64,000 nucleotides of DNA from Atrichornis clamosus (lineage: Eukaryota; Chordata; Aves; Passeriformes; Menuridae): positions 1 through 64,000 of the forward strand of contig WBMZ01005410.1 of the NCBI GenBank assembly GCA_013400975.1. The letters run 5' to 3'. Position 1 is the stretch's first letter; the number at the start of each line of letters is the position of its first letter. The notes beneath the pieces were generated by a model. That model saw only the letters and a program-made list of their open reading frames with translations. It did no database searches and was not told the DNA's origin. Below, in pieces: positions 1 through 12,160 of the stretch. The position numbers and the translations under genes are program-made.

Positions 1-330
1 CGCCCCGGCCGGGCGGTGGCACCTCCGGCAGCTCCACCCGCCGCTGTGGCCGGGCACTGCCGGGGCCGTCCCGGCCGCTCCTCCCGGAGCCGCGGGGCAG
101 CTGCGCCGGCAGCAGGGAGCGGCATTGCTGCCGCGGGGCGCGGGCACTACCCTCCCACCACCCAGCTCCCGGGAGAGGCGCCGGGGCCCGCCGTGCTCGG
201 GGCCGGCCGTCGCCCCTCGCTCTCGGGGGTCCCGGCAGGGCAGCGCCCAGCCAGGGCGGCGGAGCCCCCGGCGGCTCCTCCGCAGCTGCAGGTTTACACA
301 GGACCCGCGGCCAGGGTGGGAGGCTTCTAT
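1..330. promoter_or_regulatory. CpG island at left edge, probably promoter or first exon of a neighbouring gene
   Basis: The first 310-330 bases are strongly GC- and CpG-rich and then change sharply to AT-rich DNA around 330-360, the usual profile of a vertebrate CpG-island promoter. The island is cut by the window edge, so its full size is unknown. Both strands have open frames here, including a plus-strand frame from 16 to 345 and a minus-strand frame running off the edge from an ATG at 125. High GC alone removes stop codons, and neither translation resembles a protein I know. In human, SLC44A3 lies upstream of F3 and is transcribed away from it, so a leftward promoter here would fit that gene. 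That link is inference from synteny, not from sequence. It could equally be a non-coding RNA promoter. Confidence 0.7.
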
Positions 331-3300
331 TTCCCCCTTGATTAGCTTAATTCTGGGAATAACTGAAGATTTGTTATTGCCAGCACAAAACGGGGGCTGT
401 TCCGCCGTGTAAAGCCCACTGACACTGATCCCCGTTTGGCTCTTCAGCATCATCATTGCGCAGTCAGTCACAGATCCTTAGTTTGTTTGCTGTTTGTACG
501 GTTACATCACGCTGGCATGCTCTGTTAGTCGATGCATACCTCACAGCCATGTCCATATGAATTTTGCGTGCACAGGAATAACGTGCAACAACAGAAATGA
601 CACTGAATTGGGTCAATGCTTGTAACTCGGATGACCAAGGAATGCAGGAATTATGAGCCACTTTTTATAATGTGTTTTCCCCTTCCTGTCCCTGTTGCCT
701 TTTTATTTGTATATTCACTAAATTCAGCTCAATAACCTAGAGAAAATTACAAATTGAAGGGATATTAAAAGTATGGTTTTGTCCTCTTCCTGACGGTCAG
801 TTAAACAAAAAAAATTTGTGCTCTTTAAGAAGAAACACAACATCTGCAACTGCAACAAAATCGAATTAAGTGGAAGCTATTTTGCAAAACTGTTTAAAAA
901 GAATTGGTCCATCTTGAATAGGAGATAAAGCACTAGGCTGGTCTTGTCTAGAAAAAAACCCAAAGCAAACCCAACATATTCCCGTTGTCTAGAGAAAATG
1001 CAGAATGAAACCTTGGTGATGGATGGAAGTAAATTGGTAATATCAGAAACTGAGATTTAAAAAAAAGGAATGAATCTCTGCCCCAGAGCATTTCAGAGTC
1101 CTTCTAAACTGACTGGAAATAACTACATTTTTCCAAAAGGTTAAGTCATACAATGTTTCTGAAATCGACATTTTAACTGATTTTACAGAACTCGGTACAA
1201 TTCTGATTTAAATTTACACATACACCCCCTCCCAAGATGTGGTTCTGAGAAAACACAGCAGGAAAGATTTCTAAAAACTCTATTTCTTACAAAGGATTTA
1301 TTAAACCATTTAGTTTCCAGCCAGCTCAGTTCTTGTCTTTATCAGCTTTCTGTCTTTTAACACTCATTATTCATCAGTTTGTTGAGAGTTTTCAAAATTT
1401 GTATGAAAATTAGAATAAAATTCTAAAACTGAAAAGGAAGTTCTGTGCTAATAAAGCCTAAATAGAGAAAATAATTCTCCTTCACTTCGTGCTGTTGCAC
1501 TTCAAAAATATGTGGGGAAAGACATTTTCCCTTGAAAAACAGATGTGAAATTTCACATGAAACTTAACCTTTTTTATAAGAGAAATTCAATTTTTCCTAT
1601 ATCAAGAAAAATAACCAAAATTATTAATAACTTTTAACCTAGACACAAAGAGTATTCTGAGACTGAATTATTATCTGATTAAGAAAAATCATCTTGAAGA
1701 ACAATACCAGTGATGAAGGCCTATATTAGAATCTGATGATTTGCTGTCATCACATGCTAATATTTTACTGTTGATCTGGCACTTTTTGAATGATCCTCCT
1801 TAAGCATTGTGTTACCTTCTTATTGTGAATAAAGGAAAACAGCAAGTAGAACAAATATTTTCTAATATACTCCAAATTCCAAGCAACTGAAATGGATGTA
1901 AAAACACTGGAATAAGCAGTAGAGGCCTGCTTTTACTGAGCAATATCAATCATAATTCTTGTATTTCTTCTGTAATCCTACAAAAAATTATCTTAAAAAT
2001 GCTAGAAAATAACTCACGACTAGAATAGGATTTTTTTTTTAATGTAAAGGAAATATTTTAATATTAGTAAGTTTTTTTCCTGAATTTCAAACATGACCAA
2101 ATAAAACATTTATCCTACTTAGTAGCCGCTGAGTACTTTTATCGTGTGTCACTAGGTGGGGCTCCACTCCCGGTTTCGAGCTCCTGCTCAGCATTTGGGA
2201 TGGGTCAGAGGCTCACGCCGTGGTAAGCCAATACTCACAAACGGGGACCTTCATGCTACAGTTGAAGAAAATACCAGGAAGCAAGACTCAGATCGTATAA
2301 GGGATTTAAACATCCACTTCTAAAATGTAATACCAAAACCTCTTGCTTGTTATTTATCCAATCCTGCCCAAAATTGCCCTAAAGTGCCCAAATTGCCAAG
2401 ATCAATTTTAAACTTTCTGTCTTACCACTTTTACAGCGGTAAGACAGAGTCTGGTTCTGCAGCTGAGTCACTCAAACACTCAGTGCCTAGCAGGGATATT
2501 TAGAAGTGACATTTTGTAGTATTGATCCAGTTTAACCTGAAATAGAAATTAGATAAAAATGAGTTCTGGAAAAAGAGTGTTGGATTACAGGAGTGGTTCT
2601 TTTATGTGAGCACTAATAACTTGGGCACAGAGGTGTTCACTGGCTTGTGCTCTCTGGTGAGAAGCTCAAGTTGGAGCCTTTGGTCTCAGTCCCTCATTCT
2701 ACATGCATAAGATGCCAACTTTATAACGTGCATCATTTCAATCTTGTATCCAACTGCAGCCACTTCCATGGGAGATCAGCATGATGAGGATCCACATTCA
2801 CTCATAACTCTTTGCTGATCTCCCAAGCATGTAATGTTTCTTGTAAAGGAAAAGAAAATATTTACAATCCTGGGGTACCCAGGAACTCAGAGTGATTTAT
2901 TTGTGTTCTAAGACATTAATCATTCAACCTGCTTGGTGTGTTGTGGTGGGGGAACCACAATTAGGGAGATTAACATGCTTTCAAGGCTACTTGTAGTTTT
3001 TAAAGGGTATTTTACATGTTAAGCATCTTCAGACACCTCTACTGGTATCAGCAACAGAAATATCATAGCAGTGAAACCTCATGTGCATTTTTATCTGGTT
3101 TTGACTCCTTGTTTTTCACGAAGATACACAGAATAGGCAGAAGAAAACCAAGCATGAAATCAAGCTTCCTGACTCCAAGCCTCTGCTTTAACACAAAGCT
3201 CTTTTTATTTTTTATGAGTGTAGTGTTTATTCAGAGAGAATGAATGCTGGTGCTGCCTGCACTTAGGGCTCAACTTTCTTACCAAGAAACTTACTTGGTT

Positions 3301-4360
3301 AAGACTGGGGCAGGAATGTGAATGGTGAGAGGAAGGTACTAAATGAAAACATGACAGTTCCTTGCTAGACTGGTTAAGTGAGATGACTATCCCTATCTGT
3401 GTCCCCTTCTGGGTCAGACGAGGAACAGAGACCAATTACTTTAATAACAGGACACAGCAACTGAGAAACTCAACTTAAAAGCAAGCATTTTCTGTCTAAT
3501 TAGAGAAGGTGCAGCTGAGCATAATTTCCATCATTCTCAAATGATCTTACTTATGTACAATAGCTTAGCAGGCAGGCACTGTTTTCCATATGTAGCTATG
3601 CTATTTGGAATATCCTGAACTGAAACACCCAGAAACTGAACATAATGCCACCTATTATGTTCAAGCTGCTAGTCAGGTTTGCATTCTAAGACCTCGTGTT
3701 TATGACCTCATCTCATTTGAACCATTCAGTCTGAAATTTCTCATGGCAGGTGCTGAAGATTTTGGGAAACCATGAGTACAAATTATTCAGTCATTTTAAA
3801 AAACAAAATTAAAGAAGCAGATATTATGGTATCCCTTCTTGGACAGTAGTAAGGAAATTCTTACACATTATTTGGATCAGAGATTTTTAATGGAAAAGGA
3901 GAAAGAAATGTTTTCTGCTTTTTCTCATATCTGAGAAACTTTGCCCATATTTACCCAAACCACTTTGATAAATCACATTGTGTGCTCAGTCAACTTGCTG
4001 AGCTACACAGCTAAAGAATCTGTAGATTGTGTCTGCATGGTGTATGCCAGGCCTGACTGAGACAGTTTGGACAACTCTGAAATGTGCTTCTGACCTGCCA
4101 CATACTTTCACTGTTTTGCCTTCACATCAGTGATTTTCTCCTGATGGAGTGCAGGCACAATGGACAAAGAATGATCCTGAGATGAATGCAAAGAAAAAGG
4201 AGAAGTGGCTATTGCTGTTAAATAGATTCTTGGAGTTGATAAGGAGTACCTTGGCTGATAAGGAAAGCAGGACCTAGCAGCTCTCTGAGAAGGATTAAGG
4301 AATTCATAAAGGTCAGTATCATGAAAGCATTTAACCTGATGCTGTAGACAGTGGGCCATT
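331..4360. other. AT-rich intergenic DNA, no gene recognised
   Basis: This stretch is AT-rich, with frequent stop codons in all frames and only short chance ORFs, for example 75 codons at 3016-3243. It contains a ten-base T run near 2031-2040. A small GC-richer patch lies at about 2140-2225 and holds the CTCF-like site listed separately. I see no splice-site-flanked coding exon, tRNA or recognisable retroposon. Confidence 0.6.
2149..2162 (+). promoter_or_regulatory. candidate CTCF-binding site, plus orientation
   Basis: The 14-mer TCACTAGGTGGGGC agrees with the CTCF core consensus CCASYAGRKGGCRS at 12 of 14 positions, including the central AGGTGG. It sits in a small GC-richer, CpG-containing patch inside AT-rich sequence, about 1.8 kb from the left-edge CpG island. 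This was matched by eye against a remembered consensus. Sites this good do occur by chance. Confidence 0.35.
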
Positions 4361-4760
4361 ATGCCTCGGTTGAGCCACAGTAACAGACTGAAAGCCAGGA
4401 CTCGCTCAGCAAAGACTAGAAACAGAAGTCTTGAAGTAAAATGGAAGTCTAGGATGGTAGTGGAATGGCAGCCAGAGAGAGGAGGTGGAGAGAGAACTGG
4501 CATGCAAAGGACAGCATGTAGGATTCGAGGGGAGGGTGGGGCTGGATGTGAATGAGACTGAGAGCCAGGAGGAAATGGCTGGAAAAGGGAGATGAAGATT
4601 GAAAAAGTATGAACCTGAGAGCTAAGGGAGGATAGAATTAGTATAGGGAGGTATACAACTGGCCAGGGAAGAAGAGGATAGATCAGAAAAGCATGGAAGC
4701 TGTGTGGGGATAAAAAAGCAATAGTGCAAGTCCTGAAGGTACATAAAAGATTAAGACTGT
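4361..4760. repeat. purine-rich (GA) tract on the plus strand
   Basis: The plus strand is heavily skewed to G and A across roughly 400 bases, with many short GGAGG, GAGAG and GGAAG runs but no fixed repeat unit. The 131-codon minus-strand open frame at 4108-4503 and the 64-codon plus-strand frame at 4361-4555 are best explained by this skew. It is neither a clean microsatellite nor a known mobile element. It may be a decayed low-complexity repeat. Confidence 0.45.
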
Positions 4761-7700
4761 GGGGAATGATCCAAAGAATCTGGGTCTGCTACCACTCCCT
4801 TTCACAAGCAGAGTATCACCTTTCCTCTGTTGTCAGCAAATATCCTCAGAGTTGACCTGAAAGTGCCCTGTCAGACTCTGGCCTGGCTAACAACCCAAAG
4901 CACTCTGCCACGTTTCTGATCAGCCTGCTACTGCTGCACGTACTCCCCTGAATCCATGGGCAGACATCTGTCCTACGTATCTAAAGAATCCAATCCTTCT
5001 GATGACTTGAGTTAGTTTCTCTATGATGCTCCATGCTCACTTTTCTGTTTGCTCATCTAGAAAATCCCACCTGATAATATATCTACTGCTTGATCATTTG
5101 AATACTCTGTTGTGCATATAATGAAAATGCACAAAAGATAAAATAAAAAATATTTTTCCTAGTAATTTGATGATTTTTGAGATGCTTCACTTCTCAGCCT
5201 TAAAAGTCACCAGAATTTAACAAATTAGTAACTGAATTAATTAACCAAATTCTTCTGGATATCTCCAATGCATTTATAAGCTCTATTTTTATTTCAGGAT
5301 AATGATTATTGAGTAGATTATCCAGAGGTCTGGAAGAATAGAGTGTGCACACCTTTTACCTCTACAGTTTCAGATTACTGCTGCAAACCACCATCCCTAC
5401 CGTGATTTACCAAACATATGAATCATTCACGGAAGGAATATAATGCCACAAAGTTAATTTGTTCCACTTTCCAGACAAGCATGCAGAGATCTGCACAAAG
5501 AGCCATTTCATCCTTGTCAATACACAAGCTAGAGCACAGCCTGACCCTAGGAAAGTGTTTGCTGAGTTGAACTTGATAATTAACTTTAGACGTGACTCAT
5601 TTCAAGCTTTTAGAACAGAGCAAGAGGGCCAGTGTTTCAGGACCACATGGTGCGTTACATACCAAGCCAGACAAGAAACAACACTAGAGCTGTACCTTTG
5701 TGGGATGTCAGAAATACCCTCTACTCAGGGTTGTGACTGATAAATGGCGTGGGCAGCACAAGATGAAGGAGCTTGAACTGGAACTACTTCTGTGGTTCGG
5801 GACTGTTAATGCCCCTCTCCAGTCCAAAGAGAAGACATGCCAGTACATCTGAGTGCCTCAATACAGAGAACACAGAAATAATATTGCTCTTCACCACATC
5901 CCCCCCAAAAGCCAGGGAAGGGAATTGCTTGAGTTTCAGAGAAATTTTAAAGTGAAAAATGTGGATTTGTGAGGCTGGAGAAGAAAGGCTTGTTCTCTAA
6001 ATTATGTAAATAGAAGGAAAAATGGAAGACATTATTGAGAGCAGCAAAGAGAATGCAATAACCTAGGATAGACTCAAATAAAACAGGGTTGCGAAGGGCA
6101 AGAGCTGGACCACATGGAGTCGGTAGAAATATCTGTGACCTACACAGTCAGATCTAGTTCTGAATGAAACAATGAGATGTTTTCATTAGTTGAGTGGAGA
6201 CCAGGGTAATGTGGTTTTTATTGACACTGAGATAAGCAGCAAAATCATTACAAGGACTAGAGGGAAGTCTTTTCTGCCAGCACAAGATGTTTCACTGATA
6301 GTTTATTTCTTGTAAGGACAATTTACATTAATGAAATCAGCTACTGAGTGTTTGCCAGCAAAAAATAATGATGTTGAATCCAGAGAAGAAGCTTGGGCTG
6401 TAGGCCTGACACTGGGCCCTTTCAAAGTGCCATGGCCGCACAAGGAGGGGCTGGCCCGAGTGTTTCCCACTGGATGTCACTCTCGGGCAGTTCTGCCAGC
6501 CTGCGCTTTGCCGCAGCGGGGAGCTCTGAGCTGCAGATGGCAAACCCAGGTGGAGCACATCGCTTTGATACAGAGCAGAGAGGCTTCACTGCAATTTTGT
6601 TGTTGCTTTTAGTTTTGGACTTTCCGAGCGCTGCTTTTCACTGGTTCCTCTGGTGGCAACTTCAGCCTAATTTCATGGATTTATTGTGTCTAGATGTTCA
6701 TTGTACAGACGTTTAAAAGCATGTACAATTCTCCCTGTATTAATTAGTTGTCTTTTTAAAACAAAGCCTGTTTATGTCTAGAGAGGCTTGGACAGCAGCA
6801 TATATTATTCTGCTTTTTCTTCCTAAGAATAACACAGGTTTTATATAGAGAAGGCATTAGACCATCTTGTTTATTGAAATGTAATGCTCCCAACAACAGC
6901 ACAGGTAGTCAGCAGAGAATCTACTCAATTTAGTAGGTCCTTGGTAGATTTCATTGTATCCAGTGCACAGTGTGGCCTATTACTGCAATTACTAGACATG
7001 AGAATAATCATTATTTTAGTCAGGAGTTCCAGGAAAAGGGTCTTCATGGATCGTAACGTGTTTCTGCATAATTTTATACAACTGGAGAGGATCCAAAATT
7101 CCACTGCAATGCGTGTTAAAAAGTTTAAAGATATGGTATCCTTATTGGTTGAAAATTGAGTACTGAACACCCTGCTTTGCTCAGCTTGTTAAGAGCAAGA
7201 GAAATGGTGACTATCTATTTGCTTAGTGCCAATAGGCTCCCTTGTCAAAGAATCATAATTCTGCTCTTCAGACACTGATATATGAACGGCAAATTTAAAA
7301 AAATCTGTATGTGGCTAGTCATGTTGAGTCAGATAATGGCCCACAGATGTCTGTTATTTATCTGACCTATTCTTCATAGTGCTTTTGATTTACCTTCTTT
7401 TTTTAACAGAGACTTCTCATAAATTACCTGCTCAATTTACGTTTCACCTTAATTAGTCATGAGAAGAAAATCAACAGAGAGTGGAATGCAATCATGGAAC
7501 CCGCAGTCAGTGGTGGTGTTACAGAATATGTGGTGGCATGACTTGCATAAACAAGTTTATTCATCTTCATTGAAGTTATATTGAGTCAGCACCAAGGCCA
7601 CTCTCTCAGATGAGTAGCTCTAACTCATAGAACTTCTGCAATTATCCTTATAAGCACAGCTATTTACAGGATAAGACTGCAATAGCTGAAATATTTGCTA

Positions 7701-10700
7701 AGAACCATGGTCCAGTTCTACAAAATCTAATTAAATGTGGAATAACTAGAGAAATAATTTCTACTCTATTAAGAATTCCTGGAATCTAACATAGACAACT
7801 CTTTCAGAGAGAGGAATCCTGAAATCTAAAGTCTTTTCCATTATATTTAAATTTTCCTTGTTACCCTCAAAGATATTGTTACATCATATACCAAACTTTT
7901 TAATAAGATTTTATCCTGTACATATGCATGAAGTTCAGCTAGACAGAGCAGCTGGACTCTAAAAACAGAAGCTCAGAGCTTCATGTCATTGGCCAGCCCT
8001 ACTCATCCATTTTCCTCCTGGTACTTCCAGTATCAATATACAGTTTCATACGATATGTAATCTTTGTGTTAATGTTTCCATTGATCATTTAAAGTGAAAG
8101 AAGAAACAGTTTTCCTGTAATAGTAGTAAGATTAGTATTAACTAATTTTGTAGTATTGTCACTAAAGTTAACTTTCTTCCATTACTAAGATTAAAGAACT
8201 GCATGCTTCGGAGACTTCAAGTAACAATTCTGCTTCTGCAATAACAGGTCATCACTCTGCTCATAATGCTTGTTATAACTAATCTTACTGTGTAAAATGT
8301 TTCTGTGGAGTTAGGTAAAATGAGATACAGTCTTACACTGAGACCTATGTAAAGGAAAATGTACATAAATGTCTAGATATTGTTGCAGTTTTGATTTATT
8401 TTGATCTTTGTACATAAACCAAAGAGTTTATATACAAACAAACAAACTCATCTGTTGTGACTAAACAATAGAACAACAGCACTCTTAGTCTGTCACATTA
8501 TGGGTAAAATTATGGGGTAGCTACGGTACTCTGATAACATTCACGCAGTAAAAAAGAGTTAGCACTCTACTAGCTGTTCTCAACGAGCTACATTTGTCTT
8601 AGTAATTGTGTATCATAACAGTGGAGAAAACTGTTAGGCCATGCATGATACAAAAGCACTGGATGGGAGGTAAAAATATCTTTTTTGAGAAGTTTTTGAG
8701 GAAGCAACATCTTGCAGCAATCATTGCGTGTTTAATAATGGAAAGATATTTTGAAAAAAGGATGTTCACCCTCTTTCTAGTGACTAAAATTTGGAGTTGT
8801 CAAACTGATATGAGCAAGGGCAGTATAACAATTTCCTGTTCACGTAATACATTTGCACAACATAATGTTGCTGATAACGCTAACTAGGAAAGTGTATAAC
8901 CCAAAGGATGTGGATGCATCTGGGAATTCCCATGGTCCTTCCTGTCTACCAGTAAAGGAATAAGACAAAACAAACATCTATGGGCTGATCATGCAAACTC
9001 TTATTCATAGAGTTTACTACTCTTCACCCTGTTGACCTGTGAACTTTACACTTCAATTTCCCTATTTAAAGCCAATTATGTAGCTAGGAGTAATCCAGCC
9101 TTCTGTCAACACTTGGATCAGAAGATAAATAAGATGCCATTAAAAAAACTATTTAGAAATTGATTGTTTTGTGTATGTAACTGCTCCAGGAGAGTTAGAG
9201 GCAAAAGGTGATACTGGTCTGTTTCTGGATTCTCTTTGAGCCCATAGAAACCCATGGATCAGGCAGTGCTCTGGCTGCTATGGCTGAAAATGGAATATTT
9301 GGAAGCACACCAGGACACACCAACAACTTGCACTCACAGTGTGCCCCCACGTGATTACTCATTTGTAGTAATTTGTTTGCTCATTCTTGCAGGAAAAAAA
9401 TTGATTAAGATTTGAGTTAAATATATGGATATGTCCTTAGATAGTTTTCCCCTTCTCTGTGCCTTGCTTTCTGATGTCCAGCAAGTATTTTCAGCCCTCC
9501 ATGTCTCAGTCCTGCCTCTTGTTTGGTAAACTGGCAGCAGCTGTGTTCATCTACTCCCCTAAAGCACCCTCTGATCCATGTGTAAAAAGCGTGCTGGCTT
9601 TGCCACAAATGACTTTGTTTATTGCACTAATCTGATTGCGGTCTGCAAGGCACCATACTTAGTTTAAGGAGAAAAATATGTATATTGAATGTAAGTTAAA
9701 ACTTGATAGTACTCAGGTAAAAAGACTGTTGAAATTTTAAAACTAGTGGCCAGTGTATGTTAGTTTTCCTATTTCCACCTGATTTGTTAAAACATTTCAA
9801 ACATTCTATTTTGTACTAGGGTAGTAGTCATCAAAAACCAAAATATTTTTACTTTAGATAATGCAATCTTAATAAAAACATTCAACTGTGATAAGTTTCC
9901 CTCAGGAATCAGCTATCTGCAAAGAAGTTTCAACATCTACATCAACAGGAGTCACAGTTGGAGCCAGATTTCCTTGAATTTTTTTGAAAATCCTTAATAA
10001 ACATGATAGTTTTGTGTGCCATCTTTCCACAGAATAATGCAATTTTCATTCTCACTGACTCCCAAAGAAGTATATCTTCAATGTATATCTGATACTCTAA
10101 AAGGAGCAATAGGCATAACCCACAGAATTTTAGCATGTGTGGTCTGCATTACTTATCACTCTTCTTCTGAGAGGGTTATGAAACAAATACGGGGGGCCAA
10201 AGTAAATAGTGTTTCAACCATCATTTAACAATGCATGTTGTGGATGTAGCCTGTTAAATGGCATCTGATCAGATCTGTTGGAAGTAGCTGCAAGTTTTCT
10301 TATCCATATTAACAAACTGTGTTCCTGTGTTTCAGTTCTTTTTGCTGTGGAATGCCCTAAAACCTCTGTTTAAAACTGAAAGCATAAAGATACTTAATTT
10401 CCAAACATGGTATGCTGCCAGTGTGGACAAGGTGTTGTGTTTCTTTATACCTTCTTTTAAAAACTCTTCTGTTAATATGTTTGTAAATCAAGCCACTAGT
10501 CACTTTCATGTTGCAGCTTGCTCTTCAGGCTTTTCCATGAGAACCCAATGCTAGCCCTTTAGTATTCTATAACACTTCAGATTCTCGGAAGTATCTGTAA
10601 TTTTGGTAACTGGAAGGAAGTTCCTTATTGCTCATACTCATGTTTGTTGCAAGATTTTATAATTTAGAAATCCTCATGCAAATCCCACTTCCTTCCCTCT

Positions 10701-12116
10701 AGTGATCAGTGAAGTAGCTTTTAGCAGTGGCTAAAGAGTTTTATTTTTAATGCAGTTGCCCATTCTTCTCCAGGTTCCATCACTATATATCATATGGCAA
10801 ACAGTGCTAAGTGTAATACAGAAAATTTGGTGGGACAGAGTAAACAAAACAACGATGTCTCAAAAGTTCCAAAGAAGTAGAACTTCTGCAAGAGAAAAGA
10901 TAAGGAAGCAGAGAGAGGAGAGATGTGCCTCAGGACAATAATATTAAGTGCTTGAATCATCAGGGAGAAAACATACATTAGAAGTGTAGGCAGCAAAATT
11001 TCTCAGACAATCTCTTGCTATTTTTTCTTTGTTCTTACAAGTAAGAATGAATACTATAGATAGAATGAATTCGGAAATCTCATGAGTCTCACTCCTAGTC
11101 ATTACTTCATTGGCAAAATATAGAAATGGATTAATCCTCTCTGTCTATTAAGAAACATTCAGAAGGATTGTGAAATATTAAGCAACAGAACGTTATGGTT
11201 TGGGGAAAAAAACAAAAGCAGGTATTCAATATGATTCTCATCTGTCACAGCTCATTGTGGTCAAGAGGAAAGGAAGATGTTGACAAACATACACTGGCTG
11301 CTAATATTTTCTGTCCTTTATGATGTCTCAGCAAATTAATTCTGTAGCTGTCACACCTCATGCCTGAACCTCTCCAGGGATGGAAACACCTTTGTCAGTG
11401 TGTCCCCATTTTCTGTGGTTTGTACCTATTAATTCAGGGCCTTTGGATTAGCCATGCTTTAGTTACTGATGCCATCCAATCTTTGATGTTGTTAGAGTAC
11501 AGACCCCATAATAACAGCTGCTGAGATCTCATCTTCTGTTACAGTAGTTACTGTATATATGTTTTCTTCCTAAAATGAAATTAATTGAATAATGATTTCC
11601 GTGACTGATTCAGTGTTTTCTTCTGCTTATGAAACGATAGTGACTAATTTCTTGTATGTTGTCTTTTTCAACTAATACCTTTTTTAAAACTTTTTTTCAC
11701 CTTTGTTGATGACCAGGTCTAAACCAAACTTGTCTGTTCAACTGACATGGCTGAACGAAAGTATGTGTTATTGGTATTTTCTGATGATAAGGGTGTGAAA
11801 GCAGATACACATCGGACAGTTTCATAATAGACATTTCACACTGGTAAATTGAAATGCTCATGTGTTCTTGCATGTAAAATGGATGCAAAAAATGGATTAA
11901 TTTCTATAGTCATCTTGCTAATAATAAAAAGCACATGCATTACTTGCCCTGTGCTTTTGTAAATCTGATTGGTGTATGGGTAGCAGTACAAATTAGCATG
12001 TAATTATCAATATACTACATATAGTTAGTAACACTGAGGAGATAATTGCCTGAATTGTTTGTGTTTAAAAAGTAGTGACAAAATAATATCAGAGCCTGTT
12101 AAATAAAACTATATTA
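4761..12116. other. AT-rich intergenic DNA, no gene recognised
   Basis: I see only short chance ORFs, the longest being 107 codons at 6393-6716 in a slightly GC-richer patch that is open in three overlapping frames. A USF-type E-box (CCACGTGA) lies near 9348. A minus-strand CTCF-like sequence lies at 10692-10705. I find no exon-like structure, RNA gene or clear transposon copy. Confidence 0.6.
10692..10705 (-). promoter_or_regulatory. candidate CTCF-binding site, minus orientation
   Basis: Read on the minus strand the 14-mer is TCACTAGAGGGAAG, which fits the core consensus CCASYAGRKGGCRS at 12 of 14 positions. Its central ACTAG(A/G) segment resembles the plus-oriented candidate at 2149-2162, and the two face each other. 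It was matched by eye and has no conservation or occupancy support. Confidence 0.3.
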
Positions 12117-12160
12117 ATAGTTAAAAACTATAGTGGAATAACTGATAGTTAAAAACTATA
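12117..12160. repeat. duplicated 16-bp palindromic element
   Basis: The 16-mer ATAGTTAAAAACTATA occurs identically at 12117-12132 and 12145-12160, separated by 12 bases. Each copy is an inverted repeat, ATAGTT and AACTAT around a three-base A centre. The surrounding DNA is AT-rich. It may be a local duplication or slippage product, and no known element is recognised. Confidence 0.75.

Noticed and set aside
16..345. 109-codon plus-strand ORF in the left CpG island
   Set aside because: Ala/Pro/Gly/Arg-rich composition in a CpG island with several overlapping open frames on both strands. No family resemblance.
4108..4503. 131-codon minus-strand ORF
   Set aside because: Part of it reads the complement of a purine-rich tract, and the product shows no domain I know.
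11355..11400. CCTCTCCAGGGATGG and the following bases, reminiscent of an inverted CR1 segment
   Set aside because: Only one short word matches well, and neither flank extends the alignment.
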